In this document: positions 9,991 through 17,461 of the stretch, piece after piece | Layout: each line of letters starts with the position of its first letter | How positions within the stretch are numbered: the first letter of the stretch is position 1 | Source: Ferrovaceae bacterium | GTDB taxonomy: Bacteria; Pseudomonadota; Gammaproteobacteria; Burkholderiales; Ferrovaceae | DNA: 64,000 bases | Direction: 5' to 3' | Assembly: GCA_027449685.1 (NCBI GenBank) | Contig: DAIDLC010000001.1 | Span: 95,353 to 159,352 of the forward strand | Position numbers and translations under genes: made by a program | The notes under the pieces: generated by a model | Told to the model about the DNA's origin: nothing | Databases searched by the model: none | Seen by the model: only the letters and a program-made list of their open reading frames with translations

Positions 9991-10563
9991 TTACAGGACA
10001 TGGGATGAGGGCTGGAAACGGGCGTTGAACCGATGGGAAACCCCCAGTATCAGGCCTGTGTAGACACAGAGAGAGAGTAGGGTATGGGGGAAGTATTGAA
10101 TGAAGCGAGGTACGAAACCAGATAAGCTGGGGTGCGCAAAGTAGCCCCCAAAAAAGTAGAAACCGCCACTGGCCAAACACTCCGCCACCATGGCGACGAT
10201 CAACAACACACCCATCAGTCGCAGCAGAGGGAAATGCCCAGAGCGTTCATCCTGGGTTGCAAACCAGCGTCCGCCCAACCAGGCGCTGGCATAGGCGGGC
10301 GCCAGCAGGGCGTAGGCCGGAGTAAGACACACTGCAGATACGGCGCCACTGCCCAGAACGAGGGCATCGATCATGGCCGCCAAAAGCAGGAATCCGACCA
10401 AGGACCAGCGGGAGCGAAACTGGATGCCAGCCAAAAAGAAAATAGCCAGGGAGGCATCGGGCAGATGGTGCAGGGGAGTCCATGCATGGTTACGCGTAAC
10501 GATCATGAGCAACGACAGCCCTAACACGGCGGAATAGGGCTTGCGGAAAAGCGATGTCAGCAT
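9991..10563 (-). CDS. btuM: BtuM-like cobalamin permease (ECF S-component-like membrane protein)
   Basis: A membrane protein of 190 residues with about six hydrophobic segments. Its place between cobS and cobO, and a cysteine at residue 79 in SAVCLTPAY, match BtuM, the solitary vitamin B12 transporter described from Thiobacillus denitrificans, where a cysteine at about the same position (Cys80) binds the cobalt. The identification rests on size, topology, cysteine position and context, not on an alignment. The ATG at 10563 has GGGGTGG about 8 nt upstream; an ATG at 10596, just after the cobS stop, would add 11 residues. An open frame reaching 10764 overlaps cobS and is not credible. Expected role: carrying cobalamin from periplasm to cytoplasm downstream of BtuB. 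Confidence 0.7.
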   Translation of the reverse strand: MLTSLFRKPYSAVLGLSLLMIVTRNHAWTPLHHLPDASLAIFFLAGIQFRSRWSLVGFLLLAAMIDALVLGSGAVSAVCLTPAYALLAPAYASAWLGGRWFATQDERSGHFPLLRLMGVLLIVAMVAECLASGGFYFFGGYFAHPSLSGFVPRFIQYFPHTLLSLCVYTGLILGVSHRFNARFQPSSHVL

Positions 10564-10597
10564 GTGAAGTACCACCCCATAGGTTTTAAATTCCATT

Positions 10598-11359
10598 TCA
10601 CAGAGTATACCGCAGTGTACCGGCGCAGAGGAGCAGTACGGTCGTTTCAGTGAGTTCCACCAGGGCTCCGGCGGTATCTCCTGTGGTGCCACCCAGACGT
10701 TGTAGCAGGGCGCGACGCAGGACCAGAAACACCCCCAGTGAGGCCACACAGGACAGCACCCCAAGAACCTTGAATGCGATCATCAAAGCTCCGGCGGTCA
10801 GTGCCAGCACCAGGATGGCGGGTTTGCGGGGCAAATGATGAGACAGCGCAAAACCCAGTCCTTGCGCGCGCGCATAAGGTGTGCTCAGGAACAGCAGGAC
10901 TAGCGCCAGGCGCCCCAGGACCAGGGGCAATCCAAGTAGTATCCACTGGCCGTCAAGTGCCAGAACTTCCAGCGCTGCCAATTTGAGAGTCAGCACCAAA
11001 AACAAGGCGATGATCGCCATGGGGCCACAATGAGGATCCTTCATGAGCGCCAGAGTGCGCTCACGTTGCCCAAGTCCACCCATCCAGGCATCCACGCTAT
11101 CGGCCAGACCATCCAGGTGCAACCCTCCTGTGAGCAGAACCCAGGCACTCAACGTTATTGCAGCCCAAAAGAAGGGGGTGGCCTGGGAGTGGAGGGCCAA
11201 ATGCAGCAGGGGTTCCAGGAGGCCTGCCAGGATAAGGCCCACCAGAGGGTAGAACAGGGCGGAAAAACCCACTTCCCGATCATGGGGTGCTTGCCGCAGG
11301 GTGATCGGAAGGCAGGTGAGAAACTGCAGGGCGATGAGCAATGCGCGCCTGGGCATCAT
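10598..11359 (-). CDS. cobS: adenosylcobinamide-GDP ribazoletransferase CobS
   Basis: Joins adenosylcobinamide-GDP to alpha-ribazole(-phosphate) in the last part of cobalamin assembly; an inner-membrane enzyme. 253 residues with five to seven hydrophobic segments and the family's acidic signature GGLHLDGLADSVDA near residues 78-91. The ATG at 11359 overlaps the cobC stop in ATGA, giving the N-terminus MMPRRALLIALQFLT as usual for CobS. An ATG at 11371 is also possible, and the open frame extends to 11419. Translation is likely coupled to cobC. Confidence 0.94.
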   Translation of the reverse strand: MMPRRALLIALQFLTCLPITLRQAPHDREVGFSALFYPLVGLILAGLLEPLLHLALHSQATPFFWAAITLSAWVLLTGGLHLDGLADSVDAWMGGLGQRERTLALMKDPHCGPMAIIALFLVLTLKLAALEVLALDGQWILLGLPLVLGRLALVLLFLSTPYARAQGLGFALSHHLPRKPAILVLALTAGALMIAFKVLGVLSCVASLGVFLVLRRALLQRLGGTTGDTAGALVELTETTVLLLCAGTLRYTL

Positions 11360-11931
11360 GAGGTGGCGCATCCGAAGCGGGTATCCAGCCGGTGGCGCGA
11401 GGCGTGGGGAATGGAGCATTGTAATAGGGCCTGGGGTGCTAACTGATGCGTCAGGTAGAGCAGAATGCGAATCACACCGGCGTGCGTGATGACCAGAACC
11501 CGCTGCTCGGGGTATTGTCTGAGCATGTTGTCATGTGCTGCCCGAAGGCGTTGTTCAAAGCGTTGCAGGGATTCGCCCTGGGGTGGTGGATGCTTCCAGG
11601 GATCCTGCCAGAACTTTCCCAGGAGTTCTGGTTGTGTGCGTTGAAGGTCGGCCACAGAAACCCCCTCCCACGCCCCAAAATCCAGTTCGGCCAGGCGCTC
11701 GTCGATGTTCAAGGGGAGCTGGTGGCGGGCTGCAAAGACCGAGGCAAATTGAGCGCAACGAATCCGTGGGGAACTGAGCACAACGTCCCACTCGAAGTCG
11801 TCCTGCAGGGCTTGCTCCATTTGGCTCCAACCCAGAGAGGTCAGGGGATCCTCCATGCGCCCTCGAAATCCCGTGTGCCCGGTATCTCCGTGGCGTAACA
11901 GCTCCACGCACCCTGCAACCACAGCGCTCAT
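11356..11931 (-). CDS. cobC: histidine phosphatase family protein, probable alpha-ribazole phosphatase CobC
   Basis: 191 residues of the histidine phosphatase superfamily. The phosphohistidine motif LLRHGDT puts the catalytic His at residue 14, and a second conserved His is in VITHAGVIR near residue 149. In cobalamin clusters this family removes phosphate from alpha-ribazole-5'-phosphate or adenosylcobalamin phosphate. The location between cobU and cobS, with 4-nt overlaps on both sides, supports that role over a general phosphoglycerate mutase. Confidence 0.92.
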   Translation of the reverse strand: MSAVVAGCVELLRHGDTGHTGFRGRMEDPLTSLGWSQMEQALQDDFEWDVVLSSPRIRCAQFASVFAARHQLPLNIDERLAELDFGAWEGVSVADLQRTQPELLGKFWQDPWKHPPPQGESLQRFEQRLRAAHDNMLRQYPEQRVLVITHAGVIRILLYLTHQLAPQALLQCSIPHASRHRLDTRFGCATS

Positions 11932-12452
11932 GGCAACGCCTCTCCCTTGATCACCAAGGGTAACCCGGCCACGGTCAGGTAGACCTGTTCACAAGTTCGC
12001 GCCAAAGCCTGATTCAACCAACCGGCCTCATCCACGAAACGCCGGTTGAGCGCCCCTAATGGCACGATGCCCTGGCCTGTTTCGTTGCTCACCAGCAGCA
12101 GAGTGGCCCGCAGACGCGGCAGGGTATCCAGTAGGGCCCTGCGTTCCAGGGCGAAGCGCTCCGGGTCGGGGTGCAGTAACAGATTGCTCAACCACAGGGT
12201 GATGCAGTCTACCAGCAGCACCTTGTGACAGGCATCCTGATTGTGCAGCACGCTGGCGAGGGTGATGGGTTCTTCCACCACCTGCCAGTGAGAGGGGCGA
12301 CGGGCCTGGTGCTGTTGAATGCGCTGTTGCATTTCCGCATCACCAGGGGTGGCTGTGGCGATGTAGGTAACACCCACTCCCTGCTTCAGAGCGATTTTTT
12401 CGGCCAGGGCACTTTTGCCGGAACGTGCGCCGCCCAGGATGAGGGTTTTCAT
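11928..12452 (-). CDS. cobU: adenosylcobinamide kinase/guanylyltransferase CobU (CobP)
   Basis: Bifunctional enzyme that phosphorylates adenosylcobinamide and then attaches GMP. 174 residues. The P-loop GGARSGKS is at residues 7-14, YIATATPGDAEM follows, the active-site H-x-x-x-R-P type segment is QHQARRPSHW (around residue 50), and VLLVDCITLWLSNLL is the Walker B region. It starts 9 bp after btuB and overlaps cobC by 4 nt. Confidence 0.96.
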   Translation of the reverse strand: MKTLILGGARSGKSALAEKIALKQGVGVTYIATATPGDAEMQQRIQQHQARRPSHWQVVEEPITLASVLHNQDACHKVLLVDCITLWLSNLLLHPDPERFALERRALLDTLPRLRATLLLVSNETGQGIVPLGALNRRFVDEAGWLNQALARTCEQVYLTVAGLPLVIKGEALP

Positions 12453-12461
12453 GGACTGAAC

Positions 12462-14342
12462 TCAAAGACTCCGGGGCTGATAGCGCAGGGTTACATACAG
12501 GCCACGGCCCAGTTGATTATAGGGATAGGCGGTCTCGTAGTTTTTGTTGAACAGGTTGTCCAGACGCCCCTGCAGGCGCCATTGGGAGCTGACCTTGTAT
12601 TCGCCATGAAAATCCAGCGTGGCAAACCCTCCCATGCGCACCAGTTGCTGGGCATAGTTGGGTGCCAGATAGCTGAAATCGTTGCGCGCGCTTGCGGCAC
12701 GCAGCGTAGCACCAGCAGACCAGAGGTCGAAGGAGCGATCCAGATTCAAAGTGCCGGATTGAGGCGCCCGTTGTGGCAAGGTGGAGCCATACAACGGCCC
12801 CGCCGTACGATTGCCGGGATCGAGTAAATCCAGCGAGCCTTGCACAGTCCAGTTCATCCATTGCGTGCTGTAGCGGGATTCGAGACCGCGGATCAGGGCC
12901 TCATCGATATTGACGGCCGTGAAATTGGGGCCGGTATCGATCAGGTCATGGATGCGGGTTTCAAAGGCGTGTACCGACCACCGACCCAGGGCGCTTTTGC
13001 CGTCCAGACCGGCTTCGAAGGTATTGGAACGCTCCGGACGCAGCAGCGGGTTTCCATAATAAGGGTAATACATCTGGTTGAAGGTGGGGGCCTTGAAAGC
13101 CGTGCCATCGCTGACGATAAAGCGCAGTGCGTCGCTGAGAGTCATGCCCCAGGCCGCGCTGCCAGTGGTCCAGGTGCCAAATTGCTGGTTGATATCCCGG
13201 CGCGTGGATAGTTCGATGTCCTGGACGCCAAATTTGCCCAGATATTGAACAAATAGACCGGTGTCGGTGCGGCTGTTGACCACATAGCCGGCGTTGCTGT
13301 CGATGATGTCGTTTTGTTGATCGACTCCGGCCACCAGCGTTTGTCCCGTAGCCAGTGAGAGTTCGTTTTGCCAGTTCATGGTATCGCGCGTGGTGTCATA
13401 CCGATCCACAAAGGAGCCATTGAGAAAATTCTGGGAATTGTCCTGGCTTTGTCCCAGACGCAGACTGGTTTTCCAGTTGGCCGTGACGGGTGCTGATACG
13501 TTGGCCGCAAGGACGTTTTGGGAGGTTTGGGCCTGGTTGGTGTAGTTGCCCACATACTGACTGGCCCCTTGGGTATGCATCCAGTTGACGTCCACCTGGG
13601 CTCCGTTGGCAAAGTTCCAGCCGGCACGTAACCTGCCGGACTGGTTGTGATAGCCGTCATCGATGGGAGAATTGGCCACGGTGGGACAGCCCGTGGTGGT
13701 GAGATTTCCCTGGCAGGCAGGAAAACCGCGGGTGTCAAAACCGGACATTCCTGCGCTGTACCAGCCCCCCCCTTGACCAAAGTTGCCATTGACCGTGGCA
13801 CTGCCCTGGGTTGTCCCATAACTGCCCGTTCCGGCGGCGAGTGTGGGGGTAAAACCCGTTGCGCCCTGTTTGGTGAAGATCTGGATCACGCCCCCCACGG
13901 CTTCCGATCCGTACAGGCTGGAGCGCGGTCCGCGAACGATTTCCACGTGATCGATCAATTCCAGGGGGACATCCTGCAAGGCGGCGGTGCCCGTGGTGGC
14001 CGAACCGACTTTCACACCATCCACCAAAACCAGGACATGGTCGCTATTGGTGCCGCGCATGAAAACGCTCAGGGGTTGTCCTGGTCCTCCTACGCTGGAA
14101 ACATTCAGTCCCATTTGACCGCGCAGCAGATCAAACATGCTCTGCGCCTGGGAACGCTCGATGTCCTGACGGGAAATGAGTGTTACTGAAGACAGGGTGT
14201 CGCCCACCGTTTCGCTGGTGCGCGTAGCAGTAACAACCAAGGGATCGAGCGTGGGGGCCGGTGGGGAATTTTCTTCGGCGTACAAGGGCAGCAAAGCAGA
14301 CAACAAGGGCACGAAGGCCCCAAGACGAACAGCGGTTTTCAT
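12462..14342 (-). CDS. btuB: TonB-dependent outer membrane cobalamin receptor BtuB
   Basis: Outer membrane receptor for vitamin B12, 626 residues from the ATG at 14342, which has GGGAG 7 nt upstream. A signal peptide ends at about LLPLYAEE, followed by a TonB box-like segment LDPLVVTATRTSE. The plug domain has DVPLELIDHVEIVRGPRSS with SLYGSEAVGGVIQI after it, and the barrel ends in a C-terminal aromatic-containing strand (YVTLRYQPRSL). The open frame extends upstream to 14432, but that part overlaps the leader. A cobalamin riboswitch precedes it, and cobU follows within 9 bp. Confidence 0.95.
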   Translation of the reverse strand: MKTAVRLGAFVPLLSALLPLYAEENSPPAPTLDPLVVTATRTSETVGDTLSSVTLISRQDIERSQAQSMFDLLRGQMGLNVSSVGGPGQPLSVFMRGTNSDHVLVLVDGVKVGSATTGTAALQDVPLELIDHVEIVRGPRSSLYGSEAVGGVIQIFTKQGATGFTPTLAAGTGSYGTTQGSATVNGNFGQGGGWYSAGMSGFDTRGFPACQGNLTTTGCPTVANSPIDDGYHNQSGRLRAGWNFANGAQVDVNWMHTQGASQYVGNYTNQAQTSQNVLAANVSAPVTANWKTSLRLGQSQDNSQNFLNGSFVDRYDTTRDTMNWQNELSLATGQTLVAGVDQQNDIIDSNAGYVVNSRTDTGLFVQYLGKFGVQDIELSTRRDINQQFGTWTTGSAAWGMTLSDALRFIVSDGTAFKAPTFNQMYYPYYGNPLLRPERSNTFEAGLDGKSALGRWSVHAFETRIHDLIDTGPNFTAVNIDEALIRGLESRYSTQWMNWTVQGSLDLLDPGNRTAGPLYGSTLPQRAPQSGTLNLDRSFDLWSAGATLRAASARNDFSYLAPNYAQQLVRMGGFATLDFHGEYKVSSQWRLQGRLDNLFNKNYETAYPYNQLGRGLYVTLRYQPRSL

Positions 14343-14407
14343 CGAATCTCCCTGTATCTGGACAGGGAAACACTTGGGATATATCGAAGTAAAGGCGCAA
14401 CAACACC

Positions 14408-14473
14408 CATGCCAGATGGCATGCCCGAACACTGCTACCCCGCAGTATTTCCAGTGCGCCAGAACATCTGGCG
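14408..14473 (-). promoter_or_regulatory. three tandem hairpins between cobalamin riboswitch and btuB
   Basis: Three perfect inverted repeats follow each other in the btuB leader: 14457-14473 (CGCCAGA, 3-nt loop), 14431-14446 (ACTGC, 6-nt loop) and 14408-14423 (CATGCCA, 2-nt gap). None is followed by a T-run on the minus strand, so none is an evident intrinsic terminator. They may form the expression platform or protect the transcript. Confidence 0.5.
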
Positions 14474-14486
14474 ACTTGCGGCGTGG

Positions 14487-14640
14487 GGCCGGTATCCGGG
14501 CTCATCCAACCACCTTTGTCGTCTTCCCGGATCATGGGCGTCAACCTTCTGATCCAGTGACTGGGATGACAAAGTAAAAGATTTACCGTTGCGGGGGCAG
14601 CACAGGCATCGCACCTGTTTCCCGTTTAACCTGGTTATGG
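14487..14640 (-). promoter_or_regulatory. cobalamin riboswitch (AdoCbl class) upstream of btuB
   Basis: Read on the minus strand, the leader has the hallmark core GCTGCCCCCGCAACGGTAA at about 14586-14604, preceded by AACAGGTGCGATGCCTGT. The closing B12 box GAGCCCGGATACCGGCC lies at 14487-14503. In between are a stem around GATCCAGTCACTGGATC and a GGGAAGACG segment. This is the order of conserved blocks in Rfam RF00174. The start codon of btuB lies 145 nt downstream, and control presumably lowers btuB and cob operon expression when adenosylcobalamin is abundant. Confidence 0.93.
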
Positions 14641-14660
14641 AATCCATGGCCAGGCACCCC

Positions 14661-14695
14661 GATGTGAACCATTCACATCTGCTGGGCGCATTGTA
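14661..14695 (-). promoter_or_regulatory. putative extended -10 promoter and leader hairpin for the btuB-cob operon
   Basis: On the minus strand TGTTACAAT (hexamer at 14690-14695) is an extended -10 element with TG one base before it. No strong -35 is seen, which fits an extended -10 promoter. A perfect hairpin GATGTGAA-CCA-TTCACATC (14661-14679, written on the plus strand) follows just before the aptamer. Confidence 0.45.
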
Positions 14696-14842
14696 ACAGA
14701 AAGATTTCAGAAAAATTCCATTTCCTGTCTTTGGGGGACATAAACCCGTGCTGCTCTTCGGACACCAATCCCGTTGCGAATGCGGGATAGTGGCCACTCG
14801 CGTGTGGTTTTCATCGATCCTCTTCCAAGGAGTCATAGTGCG

Positions 14843-15586
14843 ATGACCTGTAAGTTCACAAGAAAAAGCCGTCTGGTGATCGTGTTGGGGGCCAGTGTGG
14901 TGCTCAGTGGCTGTGCGGCCACCCAAACGGCCCTGGCCCACAGGAATCTGGAGGTCAGTTCCCGGATGTCCGAAACCATCTTTCTGGATCCGGTTACGGA
15001 GCGACAGCGCACCATTTATGTTCAGGTGCGCAATACCTCCGACCAACCGTTGAATACCACGCATATTGCGCAGGAATTGTCCCAGGCGCTATTGGCCAAG
15101 GGGTATCAGATGGTGGCGCCCGACCAGGCTCATTACGTGTTGCAAGCCAACGTGCTAGCCATTGGAAAGATGGATGAGGCCGCTGCCCAATCGGCCCTCC
15201 AGGCGGGATTTGGGGGGGCGCTCATGGGCATGACCCTGGCATCCACGGCCCATGCCAGTTTGCGCGCGGTGGCAGGAGGAGCCATGGCCGGGGGTCTAGG
15301 GGAAATGCTTGCCGACACGCTGGTAAAAAATGTGACCTATTCTGCCATTACGGACATCCAGATCAGTGAGGCCATGGTACCCACAGCGAATGGCAATTCC
15401 GTGCATGGCGCTTTGGAGTCTGGGGCGGTAAAAAAGCCTTCGTCGGCCACGACGCAGAATTCGGGGCGCTGGAGCCATTACCGTACCCGCATGGTTAGTA
15501 CGGCCAACCAGGTGAATCTGGCCTTTGATGCAGCGCTGCCGCAGTTACAGAATCAATGGGTGCACGCGCTATCAGGCCTGTTTTGA
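14843..15586 (+). CDS. traT: TraT-like outer membrane lipoprotein (complement resistance/surface exclusion family)
   Basis: 247 residues with a signal peptide ending in the lipobox LSGC (Cys24). The mature part starts like F-plasmid TraT: RNLEVSSRMSETIFLDP, then VQVRNTSDQP, a Gly/Ala-rich membrane-like stretch (AGGAMAGGLGEMLAD), YSAITDIQISE, and near the end YRTRMVSTANQVNLAFD. TraT blocks mating-pair formation and serum killing in enterobacteria; here it is chromosomal with no conjugation genes nearby, so the role is open. AAGGAG lies 10 nt before the ATG. Its TGA overlaps the recQ start (TGATG). Confidence 0.88.
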   Translation: MTCKFTRKSRLVIVLGASVVLSGCAATQTALAHRNLEVSSRMSETIFLDPVTERQRTIYVQVRNTSDQPLNTTHIAQELSQALLAKGYQMVAPDQAHYVLQANVLAIGKMDEAAAQSALQAGFGGALMGMTLASTAHASLRAVAGGAMAGGLGEMLADTLVKNVTYSAITDIQISEAMVPTANGNSVHGALESGAVKKPSSATTQNSGRWSHYRTRMVSTANQVNLAFDAALPQLQNQWVHALSGLF

Positions 15587-16923
15587 TGACCATGGCTCCT
15601 CCCGTGGATGTGCCACGCGCGTTACAGGACTTATCGTTGGATGCACGACAGATTTTGCAGCGCTATTTTGGGTATGACCACTTTCGCGCCGAGCAGGCGG
15701 CCATCATTCAGCACGTGGCGGCCGGGGGGAATGCCCTGGTCCTGATGCCCACAGGCGGTGGCAAGTCCCTGTGTTACCAGATTCCCGCTCTGTTACGACC
15801 CGGGGTGTCCCTGGTGATTTCACCGCTCATCGCGCTCATGCAGGATCAGGTCAACGCATTGCAACAGCGGGGCATTCCTGCCGCTTATCTCAATTCCACT
15901 CTCAAGACTGCGACGGTACGGGAGCTTTATCTTGCCTTGCAGCAGCAAAGGCTGAAATTGCTCTATATTGCCCCGGAACGTTTGGTGCAACCGGGATTGC
16001 TATCCTTGCTCGATCGCCTGTATGCCCAACAAGGGCTGGGCCTGTTTGCCATCGACGAAGCCCATTGCATTGCCCAGTGGGGGCATGATTTTCGCCCTGA
16101 ATATCGGCAACTGGTGCTCCTGCACCAGCGTTATGCCCCAATTCCCCGAATTGCCCTGACCGCGACGGCTGATCAGCAGACACGCCAGGAAATTTTGGGA
16201 CAATTGCAACTGGAAAGCGCCCGGCAATTCATTAGCAGTTTCGATCGTCCCAACTTGCGTTATGCCATCGTGGAAAAACATCATCCAGGGGCACAAATTC
16301 AATGGTTTCTGCAGCATCGCCACCGCGATCATGCCGGCATCATCTACTGCCAGTCCCGACGCCAGGTAGAACAAAGCGCCCAATGGTTGAGCCAACGGGG
16401 CTGGTCGGTTCTGCCTTATCATGCAGGGTTGGAGGCCCCAATCCGGGAGGCCAATCAGCAGCGCTTTTTATCGGGATCGGTGCAGATCATGGTGGCCACG
16501 ATTGCCTTTGGCATGGGGGTCGACAAGGCGGATGTGCGGTTTGTGATTCATCTGGAATGTCCGCGTTCCCTGGAGGGGTACTACCAGGAAACGGGGCGGG
16601 CAGGACGGGATGGTGATTGGGCAGAGGTGTTGCTGCTATATCATCCCCAGGATTTACAGCGCCAATATACCCGTTTGCGGCAGTGGACTCAGGATCGGCA
16701 ACGTCAGGCCTGCGAAGCAGCAAAATTGCAGGCGATGGCGCAATTTTGCCGCACCACCCATTGTCGGCGTGCCCAACTGCTGGCTTACTTCGGGGAGAGC
16801 GCTGCGCCCGTTTGTTCGGGTTGTGATCGCTGTAATCCGGATTATCTGAGCTGGGTTGGACCGCAACGCCGCCACCACCCGGTGGTGGCTGCACTGCAGC
16901 GGACACTGGAAGAGTCATCCTGA
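15586..16923 (+). CDS. recQ: RecQ-family ATP-dependent DNA helicase, short form
   Basis: 3'-5' DNA helicase of repair pathways. 445 residues from the ATG at 15586, which overlaps the preceding stop. Walker A is in LMPTGGGKSLCYQ (about residue 58), the DEAH box in FAIDEAHCIAQWGHDFRPEY, motif VI in QETGRAGRDGDW, and a cysteine-containing zinc-binding region in CRTTHCRRAQLL...CSGCDRC. Canonical RecQ is about 600 residues with a winged-helix and HRDC domain; this protein ends about 30 residues after the zinc region and lacks both. The stop falls next to the tRNA-Leu promoter. Confidence 0.9.
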   Translation: MTMAPPVDVPRALQDLSLDARQILQRYFGYDHFRAEQAAIIQHVAAGGNALVLMPTGGGKSLCYQIPALLRPGVSLVISPLIALMQDQVNALQQRGIPAAYLNSTLKTATVRELYLALQQQRLKLLYIAPERLVQPGLLSLLDRLYAQQGLGLFAIDEAHCIAQWGHDFRPEYRQLVLLHQRYAPIPRIALTATADQQTRQEILGQLQLESARQFISSFDRPNLRYAIVEKHHPGAQIQWFLQHRHRDHAGIIYCQSRRQVEQSAQWLSQRGWSVLPYHAGLEAPIREANQQRFLSGSVQIMVATIAFGMGVDKADVRFVIHLECPRSLEGYYQETGRAGRDGDWAEVLLLYHPQDLQRQYTRLRQWTQDRQRQACEAAKLQAMAQFCRTTHCRRAQLLAYFGESAAPVCSGCDRCNPDYLSWVGPQRRHHPVVAALQRTLEESS

Positions 16924-16947
16924 CGGGCCGAAGCTTTCTGCTAGAAT
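16920..16947 (+). promoter_or_regulatory. putative sigma-70 promoter of tRNA-Leu
   Basis: CTGACG (16920-16925), a 16-bp spacer, and TAGAAT (16942-16947) end 10 bp before the mature tRNA 5' end. The -35 box overlaps the recQ stop codon. Confidence 0.45.
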
Positions 16948-16956
16948 GGACGATAC

Positions 16957-17044
16957 GCCCGGATGGTGAAATTGGTAGACACAAGGGACTTAAAATCCCT
17001 CGGCCATTGCGGCTGTGCCGGTTCGACCCCGGCTCCGGGCACCA
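16957..17044 (+). tRNA. tRNA-Leu (UAA anticodon)
   Basis: The acceptor stem GCCCGGA pairs with TCCGGGC, followed by the discriminator A and an encoded CCA (17042-17044). The anticodon arm has the loop CTTAAAA, giving anticodon TAA. A long variable arm (CGGCCATTGCGGCTG region) marks a class II tRNA, and the T-loop GGTTCGACCCC is present. Accessory genes start within 150 bp of its 3' end, so this tRNA is a plausible integration site. Confidence 0.96.
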
Positions 17045-17062
17045 CAAGCTATTCTTGATTCT

Positions 17063-17146
17063 TCTAGCTTGGTTTCGCTCACCATTGATGCGCTGGTGGA
17101 CATGCTGGCAAGAGCAGGCAAACACGTTCAGTTGTCTGTTCGGTAA
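17063..17146 (+). pseudogene. C-terminal remnant of an XRE/HTH_37-type antitoxin
   Basis: A 27-codon open stretch ending in TAA reads SSLVSLTIDALVDMLARAG then KHVQLSVR. This looks like the C-terminus of HTH (XRE-type) antitoxins, which end with a 'sLdrLvrmLaraGrkVel' segment. No start codon or HTH domain precedes it: the tRNA-Leu 3' end is only 18 bp upstream. I take it as the tail of a truncated antitoxin left after a deletion or integration next to the tRNA. It overlaps the first copy of a 17-bp direct repeat. Confidence 0.45.
17065..17081. repeat. 17-bp direct repeat, copy 1
   Basis: TAGCTTGGTTTCGCTCA occurs here, 20 bp after the tRNA-Leu CCA, and again exactly at 20372-20388. The two copies bracket the RHH, Fic and ATPase genes (3.3 kb), as attachment-site repeats would. 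Confidence 0.6.
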
Positions 17147-17186
17147 TTTCAACGCCCCCGCGCAGTTTTCTGTCGAGGGTTTTCAT
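17079..17186 (-). CDS. short ORF coupled to the RHH gene, possible truncated toxin
   Basis: A 35-codon ORF starts at an ATG overlapping the stop of the RHH gene (ATGA), as toxin genes often do after their antitoxin. It begins MKTLDRKLRGGVEITEQ and ends inside the direct repeat. I recognise no domain. It could be what is left of a partner gene cut at the repeat, or a chance frame. Confidence 0.25.
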   Translation of the reverse strand: MKTLDRKLRGGVEITEQTTERVCLLLPACPPAHQW

Positions 17187-17431
17187 ATTTTTCTCTGCCA
17201 CGCGCTCATCTGCACCGCCTCATCGATAACGTCATTCAGATCTGTCTCGCTCATATCCGCCGTAGCGGCCTTTGCATCTTCGACCGCGCGTTCAAAAATG
17301 TAGGCGCGTACAGCCTGCTCAATGAAGCGGGACAGGTCACCTTTGCGGCCACCACCTCGGGACGCCAGAAACATACGCACAGACTGATCCGTGTCAGCAG
17401 ACACAGCAATGTTCCAACGAACAGAATTCAT
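17183..17431 (-). CDS. ribbon-helix-helix (CopG-like) putative antitoxin/regulator
   Basis: 82 residues from the ATG at 17431, which has GGAGAG about 4 nt upstream (the open frame reaches 17494). The N-terminus RWNIAVSADTDQSVRMFLAS matches the strand and first helix of RHH DNA-binding proteins, and KGDLSRFIEQAVRAYIFERA the second helix. The acidic C-terminal tail (DMSETDLNDVIDEAVQMS) is typical of a toxin-binding tail in type II antitoxins. A palindrome lies upstream. No intact toxin follows; the next gene upstream on the same strand is the Fic gene. Confidence 0.65.
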   Translation of the reverse strand: MNSVRWNIAVSADTDQSVRMFLASRGGGRKGDLSRFIEQAVRAYIFERAVEDAKAATADMSETDLNDVIDEAVQMSAWQRKI

Positions 17432-17461
17432 AGGCTCTCCATAATCGATGTTTATACACAT

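Noticed and set aside
10597-10764. Longer start for the BtuM-like gene
   Set aside because: The upstream codons overlap the end of cobS and encode a Cys/Trp/Pro-rich peptide unlike the membrane protein that follows.
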